Shown piece by piece: positions 18,330 to 28,076 of a stretch of 57,340 bases of DNA. Source of the stretch: Bacillus sp. V3B. Lineage in GTDB: Bacteria > Bacillota > Bacilli > Bacillales > Cytobacillaceae. The translations under genes were made by a program, and so were the position numbers. The stretch lies in contig NZ_JAETXM010000021.1 of assembly GCF_024494465.1 (NCBI RefSeq), positions 1-57,340 on the forward strand. The letters run 5' to 3'. Within the stretch, counting starts at the first letter, position 1; each line of letters starts with the position of its first letter. The notes under the pieces were generated by a model. It made no database searches and was not told the DNA's origin. It was given only the letters and a program-made list of their open reading frames with translations.

Positions 18330-18950
18330 ATGATGAATATGCAGCAACAAAATAATACGCAACAAATGATGTCGAATATGCAGCCAACTGATACAAAACA
18401 TGGTGGACATGAATTAATGGATGTTCATGAAGTGTTAAGCTGTACCATTTCAACACTCGATCAATATTTACTCTATAAGCAACATGTAAAGGATCCTGAA
18501 TTAATAAATATTTTGAACCGTCAACATCAATTTATACAAGACCAATATAATATTCTGACTGAATGTTATAAGTCAGGCATGAATCCATCACATCATACAG
18601 TAAGATATACGATGACACAAAACAATGATGTTGTGTATGGCTTAACTCCTAGTCAACCAAGAAAACCAAAAATGAATGCATCAGAAATTGGTGACAAATG
18701 CATTTCTAACTATATGATGGGATTAATGAAAGCTGGTGCCAGCGAACTTACAAAAGCTGCCCTTGAGGTGACAAACCCTGTTGTTAGACGGGTTATTGCC
18801 GACTCTGTTCCTAATTACATTGAAATGGCCTATGAAATATTCCAATACCAAAACAAACATCAATATTACCAAGTAGCGCGATTAGATCAACAAGATATGG
18901 AAACCATTATCAACAGTTTCGCTACTACTAGTGGTCAACAGCTTCAATAA
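18330..18950 (+). CDS. Spore coat protein, CotF family
   Basis: 206 aa from ATG 18330, chosen over an upstream in-frame ATG at 18282 because TAGGAGGA lies at 18314-18321. The N-terminus is Gln/Met/Asn-rich (MMNMQQQNNTQQMMSN). The Coat_F domain follows (about 28-180): DVHEVLSCTISTLDQYLLY, DPELINILNRQHQFIQDQYN, and a second helical half with NPVVRRVIADSVPNYIEMAYEIFQYQNKHQYYQ. Coat_F proteins are made in the mother cell and deposited on the spore. Some paralogs are general stress or biofilm proteins, so the coat role is inferred from the family. Confidence 0.88.
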   Translation: MMNMQQQNNTQQMMSNMQPTDTKHGGHELMDVHEVLSCTISTLDQYLLYKQHVKDPELINILNRQHQFIQDQYNILTECYKSGMNPSHHTVRYTMTQNNDVVYGLTPSQPRKPKMNASEIGDKCISNYMMGLMKAGASELTKAALEVTNPVVRRVIADSVPNYIEMAYEIFQYQNKHQYYQVARLDQQDMETIINSFATTSGQQLQ

Positions 18951-18994
18951 TCAATGAGGATTTTTTAAAGTTGCTAGAAACAGGAATATTACCT

Positions 18995-19030
18995 ATGCAA
19001 AAAGCCAGCTATTCCGCTGGCTTTTTGCAT
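18995..19030 (+). terminator. Terminator after the CotF-like gene
   Basis: 15-bp perfect stem (18995-19009 / 19016-19030), arm ATGCAAAAAGCCAGC, 6-nt loop, T-rich right arm. Confidence 0.9.
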
Positions 19031-19244
19031 AGACCTCCTCATTTTCCATTCCATTCCTTCCTCATTAACCTTCCACTATTTGTAAATATTTTTTGTTAAA
19101 AGTTGATAATAAACTCCAAAAGCCCCATTTAATTTATTATCAATTTTTAACATGTGGTAATATAAATCACATATTTTTAAAAATTTAGATGATACAATGC
19201 TTAAGTAAACTATTGATTATGATCAAAAGAAACGGGGTATTATA

Positions 19245-20228
19245 TTGAAATTTCCACAGTTAAAAATAGGCCATATGCTTCCAAAAGTTCCCGTTATACA
19301 AGGTGGAATGGGTGTTGGTATTTCCCTTAGTGGACTTGCCTCTGCTGTAGCTAATGCAGGTGGAATTGGAATCATTTCCGGTACTGGTATCTCCATAGAT
19401 GAAATGCGTAGCCACATTAGACAAGCAAAAGAGCGGGCTACAAATGCAGGTTATATTGGTGTAAACATTTTATTTGCTATGAATGATTTTGCTGAAAAAA
19501 TGAAAATCGCACTTGAAGAAAAGGTGGATTTTATTATTTCTGGTGCTGGTGTCTCACGTGATATGTATGCCTGGGGAAAAAAGGTTGGAATTCCGGTCCT
19601 CTCTATCGTCTCAAGCGCAAAACTTGCACGAATTTCTGAAAGACTCGGTGCTGCTGCTGTTGTAGTTGAAGGAGTCGATGCAGGTGGACATCTTGGAACG
19701 GACAGATCTGTGTTTGACATTCTACCTGAAGTCGTTGAAGCTGTTTCAATACCTGTCATTGCAGCAGGTGGGATTTTAACTGGTGCTGATATTGCAAAGG
19801 CCATCGGGATGGGCGCATCAGGTGTGCAAATGGGAACACGATTTGTCGCAAGTGATGAATGTGATGCTCCACTGAATTTCAAACAAAAGTACGTGGATGC
19901 TCGTAAAGAGGATACTCTTCTTGTCAAAACAACTGTTGGCTTACATGGGAGAGTAATTAAAAATAATTTTAGTGATTTGATCACTCGTTCAAAGACAGTA
20001 AAAATAGATAAATGCCATGATTGTCTTAAGAATTGCTCTTATCGTTTTTGTACACTCGACTCTTTATTCAAAATAGTAGAAGGGGATGTTGAAAACGGAC
20101 TTGTTTTTGCCGGATCAAGAGTTGGTGAAATCAAAGAAATCCTACCTGTCCAAACAATTATGAATCGTCTTACTGAAGAATATGAAGAGGCTATGAAAAC
20201 GAAACAATACGACCTTCATTTTGCCTAA
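19245..20228 (+). CDS. Nitronate monooxygenase-like FMN enzyme
   Basis: 327 aa, TTG start with CGGGG upstream. It has the TIM-barrel fold of the nitronate monooxygenase/FabK family: VIQGGMGVGIS (N-terminal FMN contact), VVEGVDAGGHLG with the family His (about 145-155), IPVIAAGGI and ASGVQMGTRF for phosphate binding. A Cys cluster, CHDCLKNCSYRFC (about 258-270), near the C-terminus is unusual and may bind metal. Members oxidise propionate-3-nitronate or act as enoyl reductases; the cluster and length (about 330) favour the monooxygenase-like branch. It stands alone with a strong bidirectional terminator. Confidence 0.85.
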   Translation: MKFPQLKIGHMLPKVPVIQGGMGVGISLSGLASAVANAGGIGIISGTGISIDEMRSHIRQAKERATNAGYIGVNILFAMNDFAEKMKIALEEKVDFIISGAGVSRDMYAWGKKVGIPVLSIVSSAKLARISERLGAAAVVVEGVDAGGHLGTDRSVFDILPEVVEAVSIPVIAAGGILTGADIAKAIGMGASGVQMGTRFVASDECDAPLNFKQKYVDARKEDTLLVKTTVGLHGRVIKNNFSDLITRSKTVKIDKCHDCLKNCSYRFCTLDSLFKIVEGDVENGLVFAGSRVGEIKEILPVQTIMNRLTEEYEEAMKTKQYDLHFA

Positions 20229-20231
20229 AAT

Positions 20232-20273
20232 AATAAAACGACAGGTGTTATCGATAACACCTGTCGTTTTATT
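20232..20273. terminator. Bidirectional terminator between convergent genes
   Basis: A 42-bp perfect palindrome centred at 20252/20253 (AACACCTGTCGTTTTATT on the right arm). A-tract and T-tract ends allow termination of both 19245-20228 and the minus-strand gene that ends inside it. Confidence 0.9.
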
Positions 20274-20895
20274 TTGTTATGTTCATAAAATTAAACGGAT
20301 TGTGATAAATTTTATAGGCTAACTTATTAAAGAATTGAATGATGGTTCCAATACAAAGTACCAAAACAATGGAACCAGCACCTATTTTACCTCCGATTAT
20401 GACCCCGATCATGATAAACGTAACTTCTAAGATGGTTCGTGAAATCATTAAACTCATATGAAATCGTTCAGTTAAGGCTACCATCATCCCATCATAAGGC
20501 ATTCTTGGTAAGTTTGCCGTTAAATAAATCCCAACTCCCATTCCAATGAGTAAAACTCCCAGCAGAAAGACCCCCCATCTTAATGACGGAGAATGTAACC
20601 AACTCTCCAAATTAGTAAAAATAAGCTCCATCCAAAAATCCATCATGACTCCCCAAAAGATCATTGTAATCACAGACTCAAATTCTGGTCTTTTTTTGAG
20701 AAGAAATGAATTGAACAACAAAAATAGACCTTGAGAAATGATGACCCATGTTCCAAAGGTAAATCCTGTCCTCTCAGCTAACACTAATAAGACGATATCT
20801 TGAGGACCTGCCCCAGCATTAGACTTGATAATAAACGTAACACCCATACAAGCAATAGCAATTCCTGTTACATAAAAAAGTAGTTTTTTTCCCAT
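20269..20895 (-). CDS. YczE/YyaS/YitT-family integral membrane protein
   Basis: 208 aa with five or six predicted helices (about 7-25, 48-66, 73-92, 108-126, 152-185) and the family segments NAGAGPQDIVLLVL near 25-39 and LPRMPYDGMMVALTERF near 129-145. B. subtilis YczE and relatives are membrane proteins of poorly known function; one is needed for lipopeptide production in some strains. The start is ATG 20893-20895, with AGGTAGAG upstream. Its stop lies within the shared terminator. Confidence 0.85.
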   Translation of the reverse strand: MGKKLLFYVTGIAIACMGVTFIIKSNAGAGPQDIVLLVLAERTGFTFGTWVIISQGLFLLFNSFLLKKRPEFESVITMIFWGVMMDFWMELIFTNLESWLHSPSLRWGVFLLGVLLIGMGVGIYLTANLPRMPYDGMMVALTERFHMSLMISRTILEVTFIMIGVIIGGKIGAGSIVLVLCIGTIIQFFNKLAYKIYHNPFNFMNITK

Positions 20896-21303
20896 TCACT
20901 CTACCTCTACATTTCTTTAGAACTTCTTGTGAATGACGTATATAAGATTGTCAAAGATCTAATTAAACATATACAGCTTTTCCATTATTTATTCCAATAA
21001 CATCATTTTTCATGCTTTTCTTTCATAAAGGCCCTTTTCGTAAACTTTGTTGCTTTTCATAATATAATATAGAAACTACATACTCATTTTGATATTGAAC
21101 ACATAAGAATTGTTACGAAAAGATGCCCCGACATTCTGATTCATACGGTTTAGATATTCATTCAGAAAACAACAATCTATGCGAAAAAACCCTTCATAAA
21201 TCAGCAATTAACCATCTGTTATTAGCTTATTGAATGAGGAGTATGGTAAGATCTAATTTGCATAAGTTTAACTCTAATCATTAAAAGGAGGTAAAAAATA
21301 GAG
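20896..21303. other. Intergenic region between divergent genes
   Basis: No gene found. It should hold the promoters of the YczE-like and lactonase genes, but no clear -35/-10 pair stood out. Confidence 0.35.
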
Positions 21304-22353
21304 ATGAAAAATGAACATAAGTTTCTTGGGTTTATTGGTACATATACAAAAGGAGCTAGCGAAGGTATTTACTCTTTCACCTTCAATACAGAGGATGGAA
21401 AGATTGAAGATATGAAAGTTGCTGCAAAAATAGAGAATCCTACTTACTTAACCATCAGCAAAAACAATCAACACTTATATGCAGTAGCAAAAGCAGGAGA
21501 AAATGGCGGTGTAGCAGCTTTTTCTCTAAGCAGAGACACTGGAGATTTGCAATTTCTGAATCAACAAACAGCAGAAGGATCACCACCCTGTCATGTAAGT
21601 GTTGATCCTAAAAATCGCTATTTATTATCTGGAAACTATCATAAGGGAACTGTAGCAGCTAACACTTTGAATAAAGAAAACGGTATGATTAACGGAGAAC
21701 CTTCGATTATTCAGCATAAAGGTGCAAATGAAGATCAAAAGCCTCATACACATTACGCTGCTTTCACACCTGATGAAAAATATATTGCAGTGGTTGATCT
21801 CGGAATTGATCAATTAGTAACTTACAAATTAAATAAGGATGAATTGGTAAAAGTAAGCCATTTGGATCTAAAACCAGGTAGTGGTCCTAGACATCTTGTC
21901 TTTCATCCCAATCATCCTTATGCCTATTTGATGACTGAATTTAGTTCTGAAGTCATTTTATTACAATACAACACAGAGAACGGAGCATTTTCTGAAATTC
22001 AATCTATTTCTACTTTGCCAGCAGATTTCACAGAAAATAATCAAGGTAGTGCCATTCATATTTCCTCTGATGGTCGTTTTGTTTATGCGGGTAATCGAGG
22101 ACATAACAGCATTGCAGTATTCAGTGTCGATCAAGACACATACAAGCTAACCTTTGTGGAGCATACTTCAACAATGGGAGATTGGCCGCGTGATTTTTCT
22201 TTAGATCCTACAGAGAAATATGTCATTGCCTCTAACCAAGAATCGAGTAATCTTGTTCTATACAAAAGAAATATAGAAACCGGTACACTCACCTTACTTC
22301 AATCTGATATTGTTGTTCCACATCCGGTTTGTGTAAAATTTTTAAACCAATAA
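21304..22353 (+). CDS. Lactonase-family seven-bladed propeller (6-phosphogluconolactonase type)
   Basis: 349 aa behind AAAGGAGG. Seven-bladed lactonase family (YkgB/Pgl): GFIGTYTKGASEGIYSF at the start, GSPPCHVSVDPKNRYLLSGNY, KPHTHYAAFTPDEKYIAVVDLG, GSGPRHLVFHPNHPYAYLMTEFSSEV and GDWPRDFSLDPTEKYVIASNQES are the successive blades; the His/Arg of PRH and PHTH line the active site. The likely reaction is 6-phosphogluconolactone hydrolysis in the oxidative pentose phosphate pathway, though family members also act on other lactones. No signal peptide. It is followed by its own terminator. Confidence 0.88.
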   Translation: MKNEHKFLGFIGTYTKGASEGIYSFTFNTEDGKIEDMKVAAKIENPTYLTISKNNQHLYAVAKAGENGGVAAFSLSRDTGDLQFLNQQTAEGSPPCHVSVDPKNRYLLSGNYHKGTVAANTLNKENGMINGEPSIIQHKGANEDQKPHTHYAAFTPDEKYIAVVDLGIDQLVTYKLNKDELVKVSHLDLKPGSGPRHLVFHPNHPYAYLMTEFSSEVILLQYNTENGAFSEIQSISTLPADFTENNQGSAIHISSDGRFVYAGNRGHNSIAVFSVDQDTYKLTFVEHTSTMGDWPRDFSLDPTEKYVIASNQESSNLVLYKRNIETGTLTLLQSDIVVPHPVCVKFLNQ

Positions 22354-22377
22354 TCTCAAATTTTTTTACTTAAAGCC

Positions 22378-22406
22378 AAAAAGGATGGAATCCAACCATC
22401 CTTTTT
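22378..22406 (+). terminator. Terminator after the lactonase gene
   Basis: AAAAAGGATGG (22378-22388) pairs perfectly with CCATCCTTTTT (22396-22406). Confidence 0.85.
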
Positions 22407-22488
22407 ATCATTTTATTCCTACTTTAGCAACACCTCGTTTAATGAACCTCAACATCATGAATCTCATGTATGAAACTACTTTTTACCG

Positions 22489-24141
22489 CTAACGTTGTAA
22501 ATACTTTTTCATTTCCGATGGTGCGAGTGGCTTACTAAAAAGATACCCTTGAACAGCATCACAAGTTTGTTTTTTCACCACATGTAACTGACCACCTGTT
22601 TCAACACCCTCTGCAATCACTTTAAGCTTCATTGAATGAGCAAGAGAGATGATCGCATTTGTAACAAGTGACGAACTTTTATCCGTTTCAATATCTTTAA
22701 TAAAAGAACGATCAATTTTCAAAATATCTACAGGTAGTTTTCCTAAATAACTTAAAGAAGAATAACCTGTTCCGAAATCATCAATTGAAATATGAATTCT
22801 CATTTCCTTCAATTTATTCAGAATGCTAATGGCTACATTTACATCTTGAAAAATCATACTTTCCGTTATCTCTACTTCAAGCCATTGCGAGTCTAATCCT
22901 GTTTCTTTCAATATCCCATCGATTATTTCAGGAAGACTAGTTTCAGAGAATTGTTTAACAGAAAGGTTAACCGCTACTTTAATAGGCTGATAGCCAGTAT
23001 CCTGCCATACTTTATTTTGTCTGCACGCTTCTCTAAGCACCCATTCTCCAATTGAAATGATCAATCCTGTTTCTTCTGCAAGTGGGATAAATTCACTAGG
23101 AGAAATAAATCCAAGTTCAGGATGCTCCCAACGCAATAATGCCTCAACACCCGTCACTTCGTTTTCTAACAAATCAACTTGCGGTTGATATACAAGTTGA
23201 AGTTGGTTTCTCCTAACAGCCTTTCGCAAATCTTTTTCTAAAATAAACCTTTCATACCCTCCGGCCTGATCTTCTGCTTTAAACCACTCGATTTGGTTTC
23301 TTCCTTGTCTTTTCGCTTTATACATTGCCATATCGGCATTGGTAATTAACACCTCAGTATCATCACTATCATTCGGATAAAGGCTGATACCAATACTAGC
23401 AGTTATAATAAGCTCTTGGTTAAATAATTGAACTGGTTGTGATAGACTCCTCAACAGTCGATTAGCAATCTCCTCTGCTTCTCTTCTATTTGTTATATTT
23501 GGAAGCAAACAAACAAATTCATCCCCACCCATTCTGGCAACGATATCGTTATTACTGAGGGATTTTTTCATTCTTTCTGCTACACTTTGCAACAATTCGT
23601 CTCCATATTTATGTCCGAGTGTATCATTTATAAATTTAAAACGATCTAGGTCAATAAAGAGAAGCGCTGCCAGGTTTTCTCTCGCTGATTTTTTTATCAG
23701 TGATTCTTGTAAGCATTCCTCAAAACAACGTCTATTCGGTAGTTTTGTTAAAGGATCCCTATACACTAATGGATGAATTTCATTATAAATAAAAGCAAAG
23801 TATGATTCATTCTGTATATTGTGCAACTGAATAACCTCTAGCCCAAGATTCTTAACCCTTCCATTTTTCCGTTGTAAAAGAATCTCAGTTTCCCAATGAT
23901 TCTCAAGAGGATCACCTTTCTGAAAAGAAAAAGCTGATTGCCGTTGAAAATGAAGGACGTGGATAGATTTTCCCATCAAATCATTATGATTATAACCAGT
24001 TAATTTATGAAAAGCAGGATTTGCCTTTACAATTTGACCATTTTGATCAACTAGTACGATCCCTTGACTATAGAGGTTAAAAAATGTGTCAAAGAAAGGA
24101 TTCTCTAAATGCCGTCGCATCAATTGTTTATCTATCATCAT
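22489..24141 (-). CDS. PAS-GGDEF-EAL cyclic-di-GMP turnover protein
   Basis: 550 aa behind AGGTGGAG. A PAS domain (about 15-125; GIVLVDQNGQIVKANPAF) is followed by GGDEF (about 132-295) with an intact RMGGDEFVCLLP active site and EAL (about 305-548) with GVEALLRWEHP, VAVNLSVKQFS, EVEITESMI, IDDFGTGYSSLSYL and VIAEGVE, the metal and catalytic residues of an active phosphodiesterase. The RxxD inhibitory site just before GGDEF is absent (SNND there), so no product feedback is expected at that site. No membrane segments. Both activities look possible; which dominates cannot be told from sequence. Confidence 0.93.
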   Translation of the reverse strand: MMIDKQLMRRHLENPFFDTFFNLYSQGIVLVDQNGQIVKANPAFHKLTGYNHNDLMGKSIHVLHFQRQSAFSFQKGDPLENHWETEILLQRKNGRVKNLGLEVIQLHNIQNESYFAFIYNEIHPLVYRDPLTKLPNRRCFEECLQESLIKKSARENLAALLFIDLDRFKFINDTLGHKYGDELLQSVAERMKKSLSNNDIVARMGGDEFVCLLPNITNRREAEEIANRLLRSLSQPVQLFNQELIITASIGISLYPNDSDDTEVLITNADMAMYKAKRQGRNQIEWFKAEDQAGGYERFILEKDLRKAVRRNQLQLVYQPQVDLLENEVTGVEALLRWEHPELGFISPSEFIPLAEETGLIISIGEWVLREACRQNKVWQDTGYQPIKVAVNLSVKQFSETSLPEIIDGILKETGLDSQWLEVEITESMIFQDVNVAISILNKLKEMRIHISIDDFGTGYSSLSYLGKLPVDILKIDRSFIKDIETDKSSSLVTNAIISLAHSMKLKVIAEGVETGGQLHVVKKQTCDAVQGYLFSKPLAPSEMKKYLQR

Positions 24142-24302
24142 ATCTCCACCTAAAAAAGTGACTTGTATTTCAGTTATTCAGCTGCGACGTATAAACCGCT
24201 AACCGCTCAAGGCCTTAAGCCGTCTCATAATGTCAGTTTATCTCTATTTCTTTTTCAAAACAGTGATCTACATCAAGTACAAACGAAGGATTTTCAGGGA
24301 GA

Positions 24303-24788
24303 ATGGATGTATCAAGCTTGAAAGCGGTGGTTATTATGATGAGAGATTTTACTTTTGACGATATGAAGCAAATTAATCGAGACGAGTTAGGTGATCACGT
24401 CCCACTCGAATTGTTTCGGGCGATCCGCTTAATAGGGATGTATCAGGGCTTACCAATGAAAGGAAAAAGCACCACTTTAACTGTTGGTAGAAAAATTGGT
24501 GAGAGTTTACCAGTACATTCATTAGAAGATATTATTGAAATGTTCGTTCAACTCAAAATTGGCAAACCTACTATCCTAGAAAAAACGGAAAATGAAATAA
24601 GTATCATCGTGGAAGATTGTTTTTGTAAAGGAATACCTGCTCAGGAAGGAAAGCTAGTATGTGATTTAGAAGGTGCTATTTTAGAAGGAGCATTAAAAAA
24701 ACTATGGAAGCAAGAAATCAACTTGCGGGAAGTAAAATGCAATGTAAATGGGGATGAACACTGTGAATATAAAATAACACTCTCTTAA
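24303..24788 (+). CDS. V4R-domain protein
   Basis: 161 aa from ATG 24303 (AGGGAG upstream); a second in-frame start at 24336 (MMRDFTFDDMKQI) is also plausible. The C-terminal half matches the V4R (4-vinyl reductase) small-molecule-binding domain: CDLEGAILEGALKKLW near 120 and VKCNVNGDEHCEYKI at the end with the typical Gly-Asp..Cys motif. V4R domains bind hydrocarbons or bacteriochlorophyll precursors, or act as sensors. It lies divergent from the GGDEF/EAL gene, 160 bp apart. Role unknown. Confidence 0.7.
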   Translation: MDVSSLKAVVIMMRDFTFDDMKQINRDELGDHVPLELFRAIRLIGMYQGLPMKGKSTTLTVGRKIGESLPVHSLEDIIEMFVQLKIGKPTILEKTENEISIIVEDCFCKGIPAQEGKLVCDLEGAILEGALKKLWKQEINLREVKCNVNGDEHCEYKITLS

Positions 24789-24868
24789 CAATAAATATTT
24801 CCAAAAAGGTTAGTCGCTTTTCAAGTAATATCCTCACGACTACTATCAAATATCTTTTCAGCGCGCAC

Positions 24869-24902
24869 AAAAAACGATAGGTACTGGTCACCTATCGTTT
24901 TT
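24869..24902. terminator. Bidirectional terminator
   Basis: AAAAAACGATAGGT (24869-24882) and ACCTATCGTTTTT (24890-24902), perfect stem, between the convergent V4R and yhbH genes. Confidence 0.9.
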
Positions 24903-24906
24903 ATGT

Positions 24907-26079
24907 TTATGCATATTGCTTATTCTCTGCTTCTTTTTCAAAGAAGCTAGTCATCGCATTGAATACGTCTGCTTTTTGCTTGAGAATATAATATTTGAAA
25001 TATTCATTTTTGATATTTTTATAGGCGGACATTAGTGTCGAATGACGATTATATTGGTTTACTTCACCATAACCAAACATACTGGAAACCTTAATTAATT
25101 CCTCCACAAGTTTAACACAACGAGCGTTATCTGAGGTTAGGTTATCTCCATCAGAAAAATGAAATGGATAAATATTAAAGCGATCTGGATGATATTTTCC
25201 CTCAATCAATTCGAGTGCCTTTCGATACGCGGATGAACAAATCGTACCACCGCTTTCTCCTTTTGAAAAGAAATCGTCTTCTGATACAACTTTGGCTTCC
25301 GTATGATGAGCAATAAACTCGATTTCTACCGTTTCATATTTAGAACGTAAAAATCTTGTCATCCAGAAGAAAAAGCTTCTAGCCATATACTTTTCCCAAA
25401 TTCCCATTGAGCCACTCGTATCCATCATGGCAAGAACCACGGCTTTTGAATCAGGCTTCACAATTTCATTCCATGTCTTAAATTTTAAGTCTTCCTGATA
25501 AATAGGATGAAATTTGGGCGCTCCTGTCATTGCATTTCGCTTAAAAGCTGACATCATGGTTCTTTTCTTATCGATATTTCCCATTAAACCTGTTTTTCGG
25601 ATATCATTGAATTCAATGTCTTCAAGAAGATTCTCTTGAAGTTCTTTCTTTTTTAAATTAGGCAGTTCTAATTGTTTGAACAAAGCCTCTTCCAATTCCA
25701 TTAAAGAAACCTCTGCTTCAAAATAATCTTCACCTGCTTGGTCTCCTGCCCCTTGCCCTTTACCGGGACCTTTTTGTGCATCAGAACCATCGCGAGCAAC
25801 AACGTCCCCAACCTGGCTTTCTCCATCGCCTTGACCCACATGTTTATTCTTATCGTAATTATAACGAATCTTATATTCGTCAAGAGAACGAATTGGGATT
25901 TTCACCATTTCTCTACCCTTTGACATAATAATACTCTCTTCTGTAATTAAATCAGGAAGATTATTTCGAATCGCTTCTTGGACTTTTTCTTGGTGCCGCT
26001 GCTGGTCATCATGGCCTTTACGATGGAGGGACCAATCTTCTTTTGAAATCACAAATTGATGGTTATTCTTATCGTTCAT
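24907..26079 (-). CDS. yhbH: Sporulation protein YhbH (DUF444)
   Basis: 390 aa, family length. Starts [22 protein letters not shown]; a Gly/Lys-rich linker [15 protein letters not shown]...GKGQGAGD (about 80-113); a von Willebrand-like DUF444 domain with [17 protein letters not shown] (MIDAS-type DxSxS, about 217-230), [16 protein letters not shown] and FHFSDGDN. In Bacillus yhbH is under sigma-E control and works with the PrkA kinase; the E. coli homologues yeaH and yeaG (prkA) are adjacent. Here prkA lies 2 kb upstream on the same strand with unrelated genes between, so the link is looser. GGAGGGG precedes the start. Confidence 0.95.
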   Translation of the reverse strand: MNDKNNHQFVISKEDWSLHRKGHDDQQRHQEKVQEAIRNNLPDLITEESIIMSKGREMVKIPIRSLDEYKIRYNYDKNKHVGQGDGESQVGDVVARDGSDAQKGPGKGQGAGDQAGEDYFEAEVSLMELEEALFKQLELPNLKKKELQENLLEDIEFNDIRKTGLMGNIDKKRTMMSAFKRNAMTGAPKFHPIYQEDLKFKTWNEIVKPDSKAVVLAMMDTSGSMGIWEKYMARSFFFWMTRFLRSKYETVEIEFIAHHTEAKVVSEDDFFSKGESGGTICSSAYRKALELIEGKYHPDRFNIYPFHFSDGDNLTSDNARCVKLVEELIKVSSMFGYGEVNQYNRHSTLMSAYKNIKNEYFKYYILKQKADVFNAMTSFFEKEAENKQYA

Positions 26080-26371
26080 TCTAACCCCTCCTTAAAAAAT
26101 AATTATTTTTGCACATATTTCCCATAGAATCATACAATATAGAGAATGTAAAAAATCAGTTAAAATGGTGGATTACTCTATCATATGCAATAAGACAAAA
26201 TAATTTACAAATAATTTCGATAATGATTGATTTGCCTATAGAAATAGACAAGCAGCCCCTAGTAATTAAAAACAAACATAATGACTTATAGTTTCAACTG
26301 AAAAGTAGCATTAGAGCTTGTTACAAAAAATGAACTTATGAAGTTATATACAGCTCTCAAATCGATATTTT

Positions 26372-27397
26372 TTACATAGAAACTTCTTTCATTAACTTAT
26401 CAAAAAGTTCTGCTCCTACTTCCTTTCTAACATCCTCATAAATTGCATTCGTAGCTTCTTTAAATTCTTGTTTCTGTTCATCCGTTAGTTCTGTCACTTC
26501 CATTCCTTCCTCTTTGAGAAGCTCTAGAGACTTTTCTTCATCCTCTTTCGACAGTTGTCTATTAAAATCACGTGTTTCTACTGCTGCATCCATGACAATC
26601 TTTTGTAAGTCTTCAGGTAATCCATCAAAGAACTTTTTATTAATCACGACCGGCCAAGGTGAATAGGTATGACCTGTCAATGTTAAATATTTCTGTACTT
26701 CCTGAAACTTCTGTGCATACATAAGTGACAGTGGGGTCTCCTGTGCATCAACTACTTTTTGATCTAGTGCAGCATATAATTCAGTAAAAGCAATCGGTGT
26801 AGCGTTTGCTCCCATCAAAGACCATGTTTTAATTTGCATTGGATTTTCTAATGTACGCATATTCATTCCTTCCATCTCTTGAACACTTGTTACTGGATAC
26901 TTATTGTTGGTTAAATGTCGGAAACCATTTTCCCAATAAATAAGGCCGATGATCCCTTTGTCAGACATAGAGTCAAGTACTTCTTGCCCAACTTCCCCGT
27001 CCAATACTCTATGAGCTGTTTCATTATCTTTGAATAAATAAGGTAAATCCCACATCGCTATCCCTTTAGCAACAGCATCTAATGGAGCAGAGGCTGGAGC
27101 CATCATGGTTAACTCATCAAGTAAAAGCTGTTCAAGCATTTCTCTTTCACCGCCAAGCGCACCATTTGGATGAATTTCCATTTTTATTTTTCCCTTACTA
27201 TTTGTCTCAACAAGTTCTTTAAAGTGTTCAAATGATGCTTGAGCAAAATGATCTTCTGATGCTGCATGTCCAGCTTTGATCAAAAATGTTTCTTCCTTGC
27301 TTTTACCCTTTTCTTCCTTAGAAGTTGATTCAGAACAAGCGGCCAAGATAATGACTAACAACAATATAACTACTCCAAAAAATCGATTTCTTTTCAT
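26372..27397 (-). CDS. TRAP transporter substrate-binding lipoprotein, DctP family
   Basis: 341 aa with a lipoprotein signal (LLLVIILAACSES, lipobox Cys about 21). The DctP fold is shown by IKAGHAASEDHFAQASFEHFKELVE, GKIKMEIHPNGALGGEREMLEQL, LPYLF, MEGMNMRTLENPMQIKTWSLMGANATPIAFTELYAALDQKVVDAQETPLSLMYAQKFQEVQKYLTLTGH in its pieces; the Arg of MNMRT is the usual carboxylate-binding residue. It would deliver an organic acid to a DctQM pair, but no dctQ or dctM is adjacent: yhbH lies on one side and a chemoreceptor fragment on the other. It is either served by a distant permease or a leftover of a lost operon. Confidence 0.85.
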   Translation of the reverse strand: MKRNRFFGVVILLLVIILAACSESTSKEEKGKSKEETFLIKAGHAASEDHFAQASFEHFKELVETNSKGKIKMEIHPNGALGGEREMLEQLLLDELTMMAPASAPLDAVAKGIAMWDLPYLFKDNETAHRVLDGEVGQEVLDSMSDKGIIGLIYWENGFRHLTNNKYPVTSVQEMEGMNMRTLENPMQIKTWSLMGANATPIAFTELYAALDQKVVDAQETPLSLMYAQKFQEVQKYLTLTGHTYSPWPVVINKKFFDGLPEDLQKIVMDAAVETRDFNRQLSKEDEEKSLELLKEEGMEVTELTDEQKQEFKEATNAIYEDVRKEVGAELFDKLMKEVSM

Positions 27398-27435
27398 AGA
27401 ATGATACCCCCTTTATACTAAATTAATTAGAAGCG

Positions 27436-27772
27436 CTAAATAAAGAAGACTTCCATTGTTTCCATCTGAATATGGTGAATCATTGCTGTAATCTGCCCAG
27501 CAGATCGTTTTGATTCTTCCGCCAATTTTCTTACCTCATCTGCTACTACAAACAGTAAACCCTTTACCATGCTCTCCTCCCCTTGCCGCTTCAATCGCTG
27601 CATTTAAAGCAAGTAGATTCGTTTGCTCAGCAACACCTGTAATAATCTCAATAATTTGGCTGATTTCGTTTGAACGATTCCTTAAGGAGTGAATAGAACT
27701 GCTTGCTTTTGATACAGTTTGCTGAATTTGATTCATTTGACCAATAACATGGTCAATAAATTGTTCTCCTCA
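27436..27772 (-). pseudogene. Methyl-accepting chemotaxis protein fragment
   Basis: Two frames joined by one frameshift (about 27545) give [42 protein letters not shown], then [20 protein letters not shown], stop at 27436-27438. This is the signalling hairpin tip (the [19 protein letters not shown] motif) of a chemoreceptor. The sensor, membrane part and most of the coiled coil are missing. Confidence 0.85.
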
Positions 27773-28076
27773 TAATAAAGATCCCCTTTTATATTTATGG
27801 GAATATTTTATCGTTAAAAACATGGATAATCTGTGAGAAAAATTACAATTTTCTAGAAGAACACAACTTGCAGTCTACTGAGTTGGTATATACTGTTAAA
27901 AAATATATAGATTTACTTGTAAAGTGTATATAAAAATGCAAAATGAGAAAGACAGCTGTTGTTCACCTTTTAGACACAAAATCATCTATAGCCAAAAGAA
28001 AGACCATCCGTCAGAACATGAACGGATAGCCCCTTTACCACAAACTATTAAATTACTTACAGGATTAAAATTCTTT
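27773..28076. other. Spacer without recognised gene
   Basis: Nothing recognisable; AT-rich, lying between the chemoreceptor fragment and the end of prkA. Confidence 0.35.
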
